This document shows, in pieces, positions 47,473-56,555 of a stretch of DNA of 64,000 bases. Positions within the stretch are counted from its first letter, which is position 1; each line of letters begins with the position of its first letter. This stretch comes from Pseudoalteromonas rhizosphaerae (GTDB lineage Bacteria; Pseudomonadota; Gammaproteobacteria; Enterobacterales; Alteromonadaceae). Location: contig NZ_CABVLM010000001.1 in assembly GCF_902498845.1 (NCBI RefSeq), positions 620,001 to 684,000 on the forward strand, in the 5' to 3' direction. The notes below the pieces were generated by a model. The model ran no database searches and was not told where the DNA came from. It saw nothing but the letters and a program-made list of their open reading frames with translations. Position numbers and translations under genes: made by a program.

Positions 47473-49554
47473 GTGAATTTTCCTTATTTTCAACTTACTG
47501 CTTTAGCAACGTTACTACTTGGTTCGGGCTCTGCCATTGCCGAGGAGATAATTGGTGAGCATATTGTTGTCAGCGGTTCTCGGTTTGAACAAAAACTTGA
47601 AGACGTAACAGGCTCTGTAACTGTGATTACAGAGCAAGACATAGAACGTAAATTGGCTGTTGATTTACAAACAATGTTTCGTTATGACCCCAGTATATCA
47701 AGCTCGGGCAGTGGCTCTGCGGCTCAAACGCTTTCAATTAGAGGAGTCGGTGGTAACCGCGTGGTGTTTATTAAAGATGGCCGTCGAACTAACGATGGTT
47801 ATGCTGGCGGAGACGGCTATTTGGTTGGTCGTAGCTATTTTGATGTCGCTGGGATAAAGCAAGTTGAAGTCGCCAAGGGAGCCGCGTCTTCATTGTATGG
47901 TTCAGATGCACTGGGTGGTATTGTGGTGATCACCACTAAAGATCCGAGCGATTATTTATTAAACGAAAATAGTTTTGCTCAAGTGGCGCTTGGATATCAA
48001 GGTCAGAGTAATCAAATGTCGGTAGATATTACTGCGGCTAAAGATTTGGGAGATTTAGGTGTTAGTGCCGTTTATAGCCACCGAGATAGCGAAGAAGTAC
48101 AAAACTTTACTGAAAACCTACCTGGTTATGATGCTAAATCAGATTCGTTATTGGTTAAACTAGAGCAGCAACTTGATGAAAAGCGCACGTTAAAATACAC
48201 CTTAGATTATTTTAATCAAACTACTGAACAAGTAATCACCAAAGCGAGCCAAGAAACTAAAGACGAAAATACTAATTGGTCGCTAGCGCTGGATTACGAC
48301 TCAAAAGCGGCCACAGCAGCGTTTGATCAATGGCATTGGCAAGTATCGTTTAGTCGTTATGAGCAGCAAAGTGATCAAATTAGTGCTACAGCAGCGCATA
48401 CCGATTACAACGACTATGGCTTTGAACAAGATATTTTAGGGTTAAGGGCTGTATTTAATAAAAAAATAGCCTTACAAGATGCGACCCACAACTTTGTTTA
48501 TGGTGCTGACGTAGATATATACGATACAACACGTCCACGTTATAAAACACGCTTATTGGCTGATGGAACAGTCGATTTTACAGATCAAAAACAAAAAGCT
48601 TTTCCTGGCGCTGATACCTCTTTAGTGGGCGTTTTTATGCAAGACAATATTAAATTTGCAAATAGCGCGTGGTCTTTGATTGCAGGTGTACGCTTTGATT
48701 ATTATTCATTAGCAGCTAAAGATGATGAGCTTTATAGCGATGCTGAGCTTGATGACATTACCGAATCTGCGTTTTCACCAAAACTTGGGATGATTTATCA
48801 AGTTAATGATAATTTATCTTGGTATGGGCAATATGTACGTGGTTTTAAAATTCCCCCGCATGATCAAGCGTATCAAAGCCATGGTGTTGAACCATTTTAT
48901 CAAATATTACCAAACGCAGATTTAGCACCCGAAAGCAGCGACTCATATGAGCTTGGCATGCGCTTTTCTGGTAATGATATCAACGTTACTTTAAGTGCAT
49001 TTTACGCCGCTTATGATGACTTTATTGATGTTGCAATTGCAGCTGTTGAGCCAACGTTCATACCGAATGTAAATAAAACTTTTTACCAATACCAAAATAT
49101 TAGTGAAACACAGATCAGCGGAGTTGAAGCGAGCGTGTTGATGCATGTAAGCGATAATGTTTTAGTTGAGGCAAATGTTGCATATGTTGAAGGCGAAAAC
49201 AAAGAAACAGATGAGCCGTTAACCAGTATCAGTCCATTAAACGGTTCAATACAATTAACAACAGCACTTGGCGATATTGATTGGACCGCAGCATGGCGCT
49301 TTGCTAAATCACAGTCTGATGTAGTGCGAGATGCAAGTGGTGATAAAACAACGCAAGGATATGGTTACGGTATTGTGGATTTATACGCAAGTTATGAATG
49401 GCAAACATGGCAGCTAAATATTGGTGTAATTAACCTGCTAGATAAAAAATATGTACCCTTTGAACTGATTGCAGGGCAATCTCAGGGGGCTGATTTTAGC
49501 CAATATACCCAGCCCGGGCGTAACTTTTCTGCCCGCGTAAGTTATCAGTTTTAA
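47473..49554 (+). CDS. TonB-dependent heme/hemoglobin receptor
   Basis: 693-residue outer-membrane receptor. Signal peptide ending SAIA, TonB box EHIVVSGS, plug with MFRYDPSISSSGSGSAAQTLSIRG and YGSDALGGIVVITTKD, and a barrel ending in VSYQF. The hemoglobin/transferrin-type subgroup is suggested by the plug sequence and by the LPNADLAPESSDSYELG segment. Starts with GTG (47473) behind TTTGGAG. Divergent from the hmuTUV-hugZ operon across the Fur boxes. Confidence 0.94.
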   Translation: MNFPYFQLTALATLLLGSGSAIAEEIIGEHIVVSGSRFEQKLEDVTGSVTVITEQDIERKLAVDLQTMFRYDPSISSSGSGSAAQTLSIRGVGGNRVVFIKDGRRTNDGYAGGDGYLVGRSYFDVAGIKQVEVAKGAASSLYGSDALGGIVVITTKDPSDYLLNENSFAQVALGYQGQSNQMSVDITAAKDLGDLGVSAVYSHRDSEEVQNFTENLPGYDAKSDSLLVKLEQQLDEKRTLKYTLDYFNQTTEQVITKASQETKDENTNWSLALDYDSKAATAAFDQWHWQVSFSRYEQQSDQISATAAHTDYNDYGFEQDILGLRAVFNKKIALQDATHNFVYGADVDIYDTTRPRYKTRLLADGTVDFTDQKQKAFPGADTSLVGVFMQDNIKFANSAWSLIAGVRFDYYSLAAKDDELYSDAELDDITESAFSPKLGMIYQVNDNLSWYGQYVRGFKIPPHDQAYQSHGVEPFYQILPNADLAPESSDSYELGMRFSGNDINVTLSAFYAAYDDFIDVAIAAVEPTFIPNVNKTFYQYQNISETQISGVEASVLMHVSDNVLVEANVAYVEGENKETDEPLTSISPLNGSIQLTTALGDIDWTAAWRFAKSQSDVVRDASGDKTTQGYGYGIVDLYASYEWQTWQLNIGVINLLDKKYVPFELIAGQSQGADFSQYTQPGRNFSARVSYQF

Positions 49555-49563
49555 AAGGTAAGC

Positions 49564-49589
49564 AACGCTGCGCTTAAGTGCAGCGTTTT
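49564..49589 (+). terminator. Intrinsic terminator of the heme receptor gene
   Basis: AACGCTGC pairs with GCAGCGTT, followed by TT. The remaining space to 49915 shows no gene; a GTAAAGGGGGTTAAC sequence lies near 49674. Confidence 0.75.
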
Positions 49590-49915
49590 AACCTTACTGC
49601 TTTTTTACTTATTCATTGAGCCTTTGCCTAGATGATATAGAAGAGTCGTGATTTTAAAGTTAATAAAGGCTGTAAAGGGGGTTAACAGTTACTAAACAAC
49701 ATGCATCATATTTGCGCATTAATACTTTTGCAGGCTAGTGAAATTAATCCCTATTCTCTGATGGCTGACTTTATGTTGCCCCATAACTAAAGTGAGACTG
49801 TCTTGGTTTATAAAAGTAGCTTTGAGTTATGTTGACTCGATTAATTATTACACTGGCGGCTATGTTTACATCACGTTAGTATAGTGCTTCAAATAAGTTA
49901 CAAAATGATAATTAC

Positions 49916-50536
49916 ATGACTTTAAAAACCAATGCTTTAATTTATTTTTTAGCCTTTAGTAGCGGCTTTAGTATTATGGGAATAGAACTACTTGGCGGGC
50001 GAATTTTAGCGCCTTTTTTTGGTAGTAGTGTGCATATTTGGGGCAGTATTATTACTGTGTTTATGCTCAGCTTATCGTTTGGCTATTTATTGGGAGGAAA
50101 GCTTTCAATTCGCCAGCCTTCGTTAACCAAATACGGTTTAATATTTTTAGTTGCCAGTATTATGGTGCTGCCCATTGCATTATTTGCCCAGCCAATTATG
50201 GCGTATATTTTTTCTCACATAGAAGACAGCCGTTATGGCTCGTTATTGGCCTCTACAGCGTTGTTTTTTGTCCCTACTATTATTTTAGGCATGATTTCGC
50301 CTTACTCTGTGCGTTTATTAGTGACCGATAGCGAGCACAGCGGCCAAGTCGCTGGCGGCTTGTATTTTGTCAGCACCTTAGGCAGTGCCTTAGGGACTAT
50401 TATTACCTCGTTTTACATGGTGCTAGCGTTTGATGTGAATACCATTATTTTGGGTTTCGCGACGACATTAGGGCTATTAGGTTTATTGGCAATTGGCGTA
50501 AATCAATTAGCTAACAAGGAGAAACACAATGTTTAA
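49916..50536 (+). CDS. Membrane half of a spermidine-synthase-like protein
   Basis: 206 residues with six to seven hydrophobic segments, starting YFLAFSSGFSIMGIELLGGRILAPFFGSS, which is typical of the membrane part of fused 'spermidine synthase' proteins. It ends before the methyltransferase domain, which is encoded by the next gene (8-base overlap). Function unknown; a transporter or scaffold role for the soluble partner is inferred. Confidence 0.85.
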   Translation: MTLKTNALIYFLAFSSGFSIMGIELLGGRILAPFFGSSVHIWGSIITVFMLSLSFGYLLGGKLSIRQPSLTKYGLIFLVASIMVLPIALFAQPIMAYIFSHIEDSRYGSLLASTALFFVPTIILGMISPYSVRLLVTDSEHSGQVAGGLYFVSTLGSALGTIITSFYMVLAFDVNTIILGFATTLGLLGLLAIGVNQLANKEKHNV

Positions 50537-51413
50537 GTATTTACTCGTGACCTTACTGTTAATTGGGTTTAGCAGCCAAGCTAAGGTGATCCATCAAGAG
50601 CGGTCGCTTTATCGTAATATTTTAGTTGAAGAGACCGGCGATTTACGCTGTTTAAAGTTTGACGAAAAAGCCCGTAAAAGCAGTCAAAGTTGCATATATA
50701 AAAGCAACCCACAAAAGCTAGTGTTTAATTATACCAAACTCACTTTTGCCAGTTTACTACTGATAGACAATCCAAAAAATGTACTCATTATCGGGCTTGG
50801 CGGCGGCACCTTATCAAATGTGATCAGCGAGCTATATCCTGACGCAATGATTGAAAATGTTGAAATTGATCCCGCAGTTATAAAAGTGGCGCGTGATTAT
50901 TTTGCTTTTAAAGAGAACGATAAAGTTACTTCGAAAGTACAAGATGGGCGTATTTTTATTAAACGCGCAGCAATCCAACAAGCCAAGTATGACTGGATTA
51001 TTCTTGATGCATTTAATGGTGATTACATCCCTGAGCATTTACTTACTAAAGAGTTTTTTGCGGAAGTGAAAAGTGTACTGGCTGATGGTGGCGTAGTAGC
51101 GGCAAATACCTTTTCATCAAGCAAACTTTATGAGCATGAATCTGCCACTTATGAAGCGGTATTTGGTGACTTTATTAATGTGAGCACTGAGAAAAATAGT
51201 AATCGAATTATTTTAGCTGGCTTTAATAAATTTCCAAGTCCTGTGCAGCTAGCACAGCGAATAGAAAAGCTAACCCCGTTATTAGCCCCCTATCGCGTTG
51301 ATATCAAAGCGGTGAGCGAAGGGATGATTTCGACCAAAGATAATAAAGACTGGCCTAGCGATACAAAAGTACTCACTGATCAGTACTCACCCGCAAACTT
51401 ACTCAATTTCTAA
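50529..51413 (+). CDS. Spermidine-synthase-like methyltransferase-fold protein
   Basis: 294 residues. An N-terminal hydrophobic start (FKYLLVTLLLIGFSSQA) reads as a signal peptide or membrane anchor, followed by a spermidine-synthase/methyltransferase fold: VLIIGLGGGTLSNVISELYP (cofactor loop), VEIDPAVIKVARDYF, and WIILDAFNGDYIPEHL (catalytic-Asp region). The export-like start is odd for an enzyme using cytoplasmic aminopropyl donors. Translationally coupled to the membrane gene upstream. Confidence 0.85.
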   Translation: MFKYLLVTLLLIGFSSQAKVIHQERSLYRNILVEETGDLRCLKFDEKARKSSQSCIYKSNPQKLVFNYTKLTFASLLLIDNPKNVLIIGLGGGTLSNVISELYPDAMIENVEIDPAVIKVARDYFAFKENDKVTSKVQDGRIFIKRAAIQQAKYDWIILDAFNGDYIPEHLLTKEFFAEVKSVLADGGVVAANTFSSSKLYEHESATYEAVFGDFINVSTEKNSNRIILAGFNKFPSPVQLAQRIEKLTPLLAPYRVDIKAVSEGMISTKDNKDWPSDTKVLTDQYSPANLLNF

Positions 51414-51675
51414 AGTTTACGGCCATTTGTTACTACACTTAGGCCAGCTTGCTGGCCATCAAAGCTAACTACTAATTCCCCCTTTTTAAGTTAATACCCG
51501 ATTAAATTTCTAATCGAATCTTCCCTCATAGATTAGTTTAAGGTTCCTGCTGCTGCACTGATAGATAGTGTGCTTTGAGCGAAAGTTATAGTTAGGCTTG
51601 TCTTAAGTATTTCTTAAGAATTGCCTGCTATTGTTAAACTAATTATTTTTCTAGGTATTTTTAGGGGCTTAAAAA

Positions 51676-52182
51676 GTGGTGATTATTTCTCGGTCTGTAT
51701 CACGGTTTATGCTTGTGACGGCACTTTTTACTGCTATGGCGAGTGCGCCAGTGTTAAGTAAAGAAACCGTTGTTCCAGTTATCTCCAGTCAGCAACAACT
51801 AACCGATAAGTTAGCAGAGCTTAAAGGCCAAGTGATATTCTTAGATTTTTGGGCTTCGTGGTGTACACCTTGTCGTAAGTCTTTTCCTTGGCTTAATGAA
51901 ATGCAAACAAAATACCAATCGCAAGGCTTTACGGTGTTGGCAGTTAACTTAGATGTTGAGCATCAAGATGCGGTTGATTTTTTAGCACACACTCCCGCTG
52001 ATTTTCCTATTATTTATGATCCTGATGCACTAATAGGCAAACAATTCGATTTACTCGGTATGCCAAGTAGTTATGTGTACGGCCGTGATGGCAAAATAAA
52101 ATATCGCCATATTGGCTTTAAGAACAGTAAAAAAGCGCAATATGAGCAAGAAATAACTCAGTTATTAGCCGTTCAGCCTTAA
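51676..52182 (+). CDS. TlpA-like thioredoxin-fold protein
   Basis: Periplasmic or membrane-anchored thiol reductase: hydrophobic N-terminus (~10-28), then WASWCTPCRKSFPWLN with the CxxC pair and a conserved cis-Pro in GMPSSYVYG. Start GTG at 51676; the ATG at 51709 would cut the signal. Followed by a vestigial start (52195-52215). In related genomes a TlpA gene like this precedes DUF4266 and DUF3570 genes, which are absent here. Confidence 0.88.
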   Translation: MVIISRSVSRFMLVTALFTAMASAPVLSKETVVPVISSQQQLTDKLAELKGQVIFLDFWASWCTPCRKSFPWLNEMQTKYQSQGFTVLAVNLDVEHQDAVDFLAHTPADFPIIYDPDALIGKQFDLLGMPSSYVYGRDGKIKYRHIGFKNSKKAQYEQEITQLLAVQP

Positions 52183-52194
52183 GAAGAGGTAACG

Positions 52195-52215
52195 ATGAAA
52201 AAATTAATAAAATAG
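52195..52215 (+). pseudogene. Vestigial gene start after the TlpA gene
   Basis: A strong ribosome-binding site (AAGAGGTAACG) leads an ATG, but the frame ends after six residues (MKKLIK). It looks like the start of a deleted exported-protein gene, as these residues suit a signal peptide. Confidence 0.55.
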
Positions 52216-52345
52216 CCTCCTTATAATGTTACTTGGTTCACAATTCCTCCCCCATTGGATTATTCGCTAATTTGCTCAACACAGTGATATTAAATCGTTT
52301 TTAAAGCCCTCTTTGCCGTTATTTTTTTAGAGCGTTTCAATATTT

Positions 52346-52386
52346 ACTTAGCATGCTAAGTAATGTTAAACTAGTTAGCATGCTAA
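52346..52386. promoter_or_regulatory. Two palindromic operators before the MarR gene
   Basis: A perfect 16-bp palindrome ACTTAGCATGCTAAGT (52346-52361) and a second core TTAGCATGCTAA (52375-52386), centres 27 bases apart. Placed just before the MarR start, these are probable binding sites for autoregulation. Confidence 0.85.
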
Positions 52387-52402
52387 GTAACTAGGTACTA
52401 TT

Positions 52403-52879
52403 ATGATTTCATCACCTCCTTTTCATGAAACTTTAGATTTAAGTTTATGCGGTAGCATGGGGCGCGTTTTCCGACTCTGTCGCGATGCCGTTACTCTCGC
52501 TGTTGAGCCTTTAGGGTTAACACAATCTCGTTGGACTGCGATGATCCATATCCATCATTTAAAACAAGGTGTTACACAACAAGAACTGGCTAGCAGTTTG
52601 GGGATTGAAATGCCTTCGCTAACGCGAACAATTAAACAGTTAGAGCAACAAGCGATTATTGTTCGTCGCATTGATAGCGATGATAAACGTAGTCGTAAAA
52701 TCTATTTTACTGAGCAAGGATTACTATTATTAGATGCGCTCAGAGATATTATGGCTGAGGTTAAAACACAACTTTATGCAGAACTTACAACGCAACAGCT
52801 TGATACTATGGCCTATGGTTTAGTGCAAATGGAAGCCAATGCTCGACGTTGTATTAGCCACTTTTCTGGAGAGCAATAA
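52403..52879 (+). CDS. MarR family transcriptional regulator
   Basis: 158 residues with the MarR winged helix: GVTQQELASSLGIEMPSLTRTIKQLEQQAIIVRRIDSDDKRSRKIYFTEQG, including the DxRxxR-type wing. First gene of an operon with HlyD and DUF2955 proteins, two to three bases apart. Expected to repress the operon through the palindromes upstream and to release on binding a toxic small molecule. Confidence 0.95.
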   Translation: MISSPPFHETLDLSLCGSMGRVFRLCRDAVTLAVEPLGLTQSRWTAMIHIHHLKQGVTQQELASSLGIEMPSLTRTIKQLEQQAIIVRRIDSDDKRSRKIYFTEQGLLLLDALRDIMAEVKTQLYAELTTQQLDTMAYGLVQMEANARRCISHFSGEQ

Positions 52880-52882
52880 TTC

Positions 52883-53944
52883 ATGACACCGGATCAAAAA
52901 TTTGCCCGCTATGTAAAAATATCATTAGTTGGGTTTATTTTATTGTTCGCTTACTTTGTCGTTGCCGATATGTTTTTACCGGTTACTCCGCAAGCGCGCG
53001 TATATCACCCTGTAGTGCAAGTAACGCCACAAGTGAGTGGCCGCGTGAACCAAGTATTGGTGAATAATAATCAAGCGATTAAAACGGGTGAAGCACTATT
53101 TTTAATAGAAGCAGCTCCTTTTAAATTAGCACTAGAGCAAGCACAACTGGCTTATGCTGATGCGCAGTTGCAAAACCAGCGCTTAGACAGCAGTGTTAAA
53201 GCGATACAGGCTCAGCTAGCCGCTGGAAATGCCAAGCTGCATGAGCAACAGTTGTTATTTGATCGCAGTGAATCGTTATTGAAAAAACGGTCTATCTCGG
53301 AGCAAGAGTACGAAACAATTAGCGCTAATTATCAATCAAGTAAAGCGAATGTCGCAGCTATTGAAGCACAGTTAACCGAGGCAAAACTGGCACGAGGGCA
53401 ATTAGGCGAAGACAACCTAGCATTACGCCATGCGCAAAACCAACTGGCACAAGCGAAACTCAATTTATCATACAGCATAGTGACTGCTGATGCTGATGGT
53501 AAAGTCGCAAACTTGCAAGTAAGCACCGGAACATTTGCTAATAAAGGTCAACCGATGTTAGCTGTTGTGGCCAATAAAGCTGATTTAGTGGCTGATTTTC
53601 GTGAAAAGTCGTTAGTTAATATTAAAGTGGGCAGCAAAGCAAAAGTAACGTTTGATGCTCTGCCAGGCCAAGTATTTGCTGCTACAGTGAACTCTTTTGA
53701 AGCTGGCGTAAGTAATGGGCAGCTCAATGCTAATGGCTTATTAAGCAGTACTGAAAGCAGTAATCGCTGGGTTCGTGATGCGCAGCGCCAACGTATTCAC
53801 ATTGATTTAGAGCAAGCACAGCTATTAAGTAAACTACCTAGTGGTGCACGTGCAACAGTGCAGCTACTGCCTGAGTCAGTAATTGGGCAATGGTTTGGTG
53901 TCATGCAAATTCGCTTTATCAGTTTACTGCATTACATTTACTAA
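52883..53944 (+). CDS. HlyD/EmrA-type membrane fusion protein
   Basis: 353 residues: membrane anchor (~13-32), biotinyl-lipoyl halves (VTPQVSGRVNQVLVNNNQAIKTGEALFLIE; YSIVTADADGKVANLQVSTGTF) split by a coiled coil (~90-190). Links an inner-membrane pump to the outer envelope. Starts three bases after the MarR gene and is 12 bases before the DUF2955 gene. Confidence 0.94.
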   Translation: MTPDQKFARYVKISLVGFILLFAYFVVADMFLPVTPQARVYHPVVQVTPQVSGRVNQVLVNNNQAIKTGEALFLIEAAPFKLALEQAQLAYADAQLQNQRLDSSVKAIQAQLAAGNAKLHEQQLLFDRSESLLKKRSISEQEYETISANYQSSKANVAAIEAQLTEAKLARGQLGEDNLALRHAQNQLAQAKLNLSYSIVTADADGKVANLQVSTGTFANKGQPMLAVVANKADLVADFREKSLVNIKVGSKAKVTFDALPGQVFAATVNSFEAGVSNGQLNANGLLSSTESSNRWVRDAQRQRIHIDLEQAQLLSKLPSGARATVQLLPESVIGQWFGVMQIRFISLLHYIY

Positions 53945-53956
53945 TAAGGCTTTATT

Positions 53957-55000
53957 ATGTCTGCATCAGTCCCTGTAAAACTAGACCAGAATGGCCTTCG
54001 GCAAGCATTACGTATCGCTGGCGGCAGCGCGTTAGGATTTAGTTTATGTAAATTGATGAATTGGCCAAATGGTATTTTCTTCACCGTTTATCCTATGTTG
54101 TTATTAGGATTAGTGCCGATTTTAAATGCACATATCATTCGTCAGTTTTTTGCCAGCGCGGCATTTAGTGGGTTATTTGTATTAATAGTACAGGGGTTAT
54201 TTTCTCATTTACCAGTGGCGATGACCTTGCTGTGCTTTTTAGCGTTTGCATTTTTGTTTTATCAAATGAGCTGCGGTGCTAACTTTTTGTTTGGTGCTTT
54301 AAGTGTCGTTAGTTTATCTATTCAACTGCACTTTTCTAGTTATGTTGGTAATGGCACAAGTATTTATCCGTTGATCATCAGCAATGGTTTAGCAGTCGTA
54401 GTGACCGTGTTAGCGGCGGTATTAATGCACTTTGTATTTCCTGATGTTGCACCACGCCAAGGTCGGGTGATGCCAACAAAAGCAAAAGAGAGTATTCGCC
54501 ACGAAGTACTGTTGTGCGCTACGGTTGCTACACTGTCGTTTGTGATTTTTCAGGTATTTGATTTACAAGATTCAATTTCAGCACAAGCGGCATCGATCTT
54601 AATTTTGTTTCCATTGTGCTGGAAAGCCGCTGGCATGGCTGGTTGGCAACGAGCAATTGGCACATTAATTGGTTGTAATTTAGCGTTAGTATCGCAGCTG
54701 TTTTTGTATAATCACACCGATATTCTGATTTTTCCGGCGCTGATCTTGTGGGTTTTAACCTTTATATTTAGCCGTTATCATATTTTAGGTGGCGGTATCC
54801 CTGGTGTTGGATTTGGGGTTATTACCACATTTGGAATTTTATTTGGTCAGTCTCTCGGACCTGGGCAAGACTTGGTTTACAGTGCGCTTTATCGGTTTTC
54901 GTCTGTATCGGTTGCGATAATCGTGAGTTTATGTGCGGTGTATATTATGCATCATATTCTTAACCGGTTTAGTGTCACCCGTCATCATACTTTCGACTAA
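53957..55000 (+). CDS. DUF2955/FUSC-like inner-membrane transporter
   Basis: 347 residues with two sets of hydrophobic segments around a short loop, starting ALRIAGGSALGFSLCKLMNWPNGIFFTVYPMLL, as in DUF2955 proteins of the AaeB/FUSC-type group. Paired with an AaeA-like fusion protein, it forms a probable efflux pump for aromatic or similar acids. The substrate is not shown. Confidence 0.88.
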   Translation: MSASVPVKLDQNGLRQALRIAGGSALGFSLCKLMNWPNGIFFTVYPMLLLGLVPILNAHIIRQFFASAAFSGLFVLIVQGLFSHLPVAMTLLCFLAFAFLFYQMSCGANFLFGALSVVSLSIQLHFSSYVGNGTSIYPLIISNGLAVVVTVLAAVLMHFVFPDVAPRQGRVMPTKAKESIRHEVLLCATVATLSFVIFQVFDLQDSISAQAASILILFPLCWKAAGMAGWQRAIGTLIGCNLALVSQLFLYNHTDILIFPALILWVLTFIFSRYHILGGGIPGVGFGVITTFGILFGQSLGPGQDLVYSALYRFSSVSVAIIVSLCAVYIMHHILNRFSVTRHHTFD

Positions 55001-55003
55001 TAT

Positions 55004-55046
55004 AATAACCGCCTTAGTCAGTTCCTTATGCACTAGGGCGGTTATT
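55004..55046. terminator. Terminator-like hairpin after the efflux operon
   Basis: AATAACCGCCTTAGT pairs with ACTAGGGCGGTTATT (one G-T pair) across 13 bases. The stem is long and stable; the T-tail is poor. Confidence 0.6.
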
Positions 55047-55158
55047 ACTTTGTTATACTAACTGTGTTTAAATAATGATCACTTTAGGCGTGAGTTTATA
55101 AACCACTAATTAACACAATCGCTACTCAACGATGCGTTAAGCTGATTTATTGCGAGTG

Positions 55159-56316
55159 TTATTTTCGCGGGATCAACCATAAAGTCAGCGCGCCTAACAA
55201 TATCCCCCAAAATGCCGAGCCAATAGAAAATAAAGTAAGATCAGAGGCGGTGACCAAAAAAGTGATCATTGCCGCTTCAGTGTAGTAACTATCAGACAAA
55301 GCTTGCTGTAAGCTCGAGGCAATGGTGGTGAATAAAGCAATCCCCGCCAAGGCTAAAATAAGTGCTTGTGGCAAACTTGCCACTAAACCTACTAGAGTCG
55401 CTGCTCCAATCGCCATCAGGATATAAAAGCCACCGCCCGCGATACTTGCCCAGTAACGTTTTTTAGGGTCGCTGTCGGCATCTTCACTCATGCAAATTGC
55501 CGCAGTAATAGCTGCTAAATTAATGGCATAGCCACCAAAGGGGGCAATAAGGATATTACTAAAACCAGTGACATTGAGCGCTGCAGAGATAGGTGCAGGG
55601 TAATTATGTGCTTTTAACACTGCAATGCCAGGCAAGTTTTGCGAAGTCATGGTGACGATATAAAGCGGAATACCTATGCTGATCATCGCTTGTAAATTAA
55701 ATTCAGGAGCGATAAACGCAAACTCGCTCATTTTCCATTGCCAACTGCTAGTATCTATTTGCCCTGTAACGCCAGCCATTACAAACCCAGCAATCAGTAC
55801 CATAAGCATTGAAAAACGTGGCATTAAACGCTTACAGACTAAATAAACCAGTACCATCGCACCAATTAGCAATGGTTTTTCACCCATAAAGTTAAATACA
55901 TCTATGCCAAAAGTCACTAAAACACCGCCAAGCATTGCACAGGCAATTTGACTCGGGATACGTTGCATTATTTTTTCAAACCAGCCAGTGATCCCTGATA
56001 TAAATACCAGTAAAGCACTGAACATAAATGCGCCTACAGCTTGATTTAAACTATAACCTTGGGCACTGGTAATGAGTAAAGCGGCACCGGTTGTTGACCA
56101 GGCAATTAAAATTGGGATTTTATAGTAGTACGATAAGCCAATTGAAGTGACACCCATCGCAAGACCTAACATAAGTACCCAACTTGCAACGAGCTCCGCT
56201 GTGCCACCTAGCACAATAACGACTTGGTAAATAAGTGCGATAGAGCTGGTAAAACCGATGATCACCGCAACTAAGCCCGCAGTTAAACGGTTTAATAGTT
56301 GATTTGATAGTTGCAT
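55159..56316 (-). CDS. benE: BenE family benzoate/H+ symporter-like protein
   Basis: 385 residues with about 12 hydrophobic segments and the BenE pattern (IGFTSSIALIYQVV at the start; AILIAPFGGYAINLAAITAAICM). Predicted to import benzoate or a related aromatic acid. No benzoate degradation genes are in the window, so the true substrate is open. A vestigial start lies just upstream at 56405. Confidence 0.9.
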   Translation of the reverse strand: MQLSNQLLNRLTAGLVAVIIGFTSSIALIYQVVIVLGGTAELVASWVLMLGLAMGVTSIGLSYYYKIPILIAWSTTGAALLITSAQGYSLNQAVGAFMFSALLVFISGITGWFEKIMQRIPSQIACAMLGGVLVTFGIDVFNFMGEKPLLIGAMVLVYLVCKRLMPRFSMLMVLIAGFVMAGVTGQIDTSSWQWKMSEFAFIAPEFNLQAMISIGIPLYIVTMTSQNLPGIAVLKAHNYPAPISAALNVTGFSNILIAPFGGYAINLAAITAAICMSEDADSDPKKRYWASIAGGGFYILMAIGAATLVGLVASLPQALILALAGIALFTTIASSLQQALSDSYYTEAAMITFLVTASDLTLFSIGSAFWGILLGALTLWLIPRK

Positions 56317-56404
56317 GTGGTTCCTAAATCGTTGAATTCAATCGTTCTATTTATACACAAATATTACTTTGATGCTAGGGCGTGTTTATCTTTCGAGGTT
56401 ACTT

Positions 56405-56452
56405 ATGACTAAGGTCTTACTGGTTGGAGAAAGTATTGATGTTCTGAGGTAG
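56405..56452 (+). pseudogene. Vestigial start of a glutamine-amidotransferase-like gene
   Basis: GAGGT precedes an ATG whose short frame MTKVLLVGESIDVLR ends in TAG. KVLLVGES is the usual opening of a small amidotransferase-like family, so this may be a truncated remnant. Low certainty. Confidence 0.4.
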
Positions 56453-56555
56453 TGATAAAGTGTTAGATTTGTAATGGCGACGGTGTAACAGTTTTCACAC
56501 GTCACCAATGACAGCTTAGTATACAAAGCAATAGTCGTTATTTACGACTAAAATT

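Noticed and set aside
51442..51457. GGCCAG/CTGGCC hairpin after the spermidine-synthase-like gene
   Set aside because: Short stem, no T-run; no clear function.
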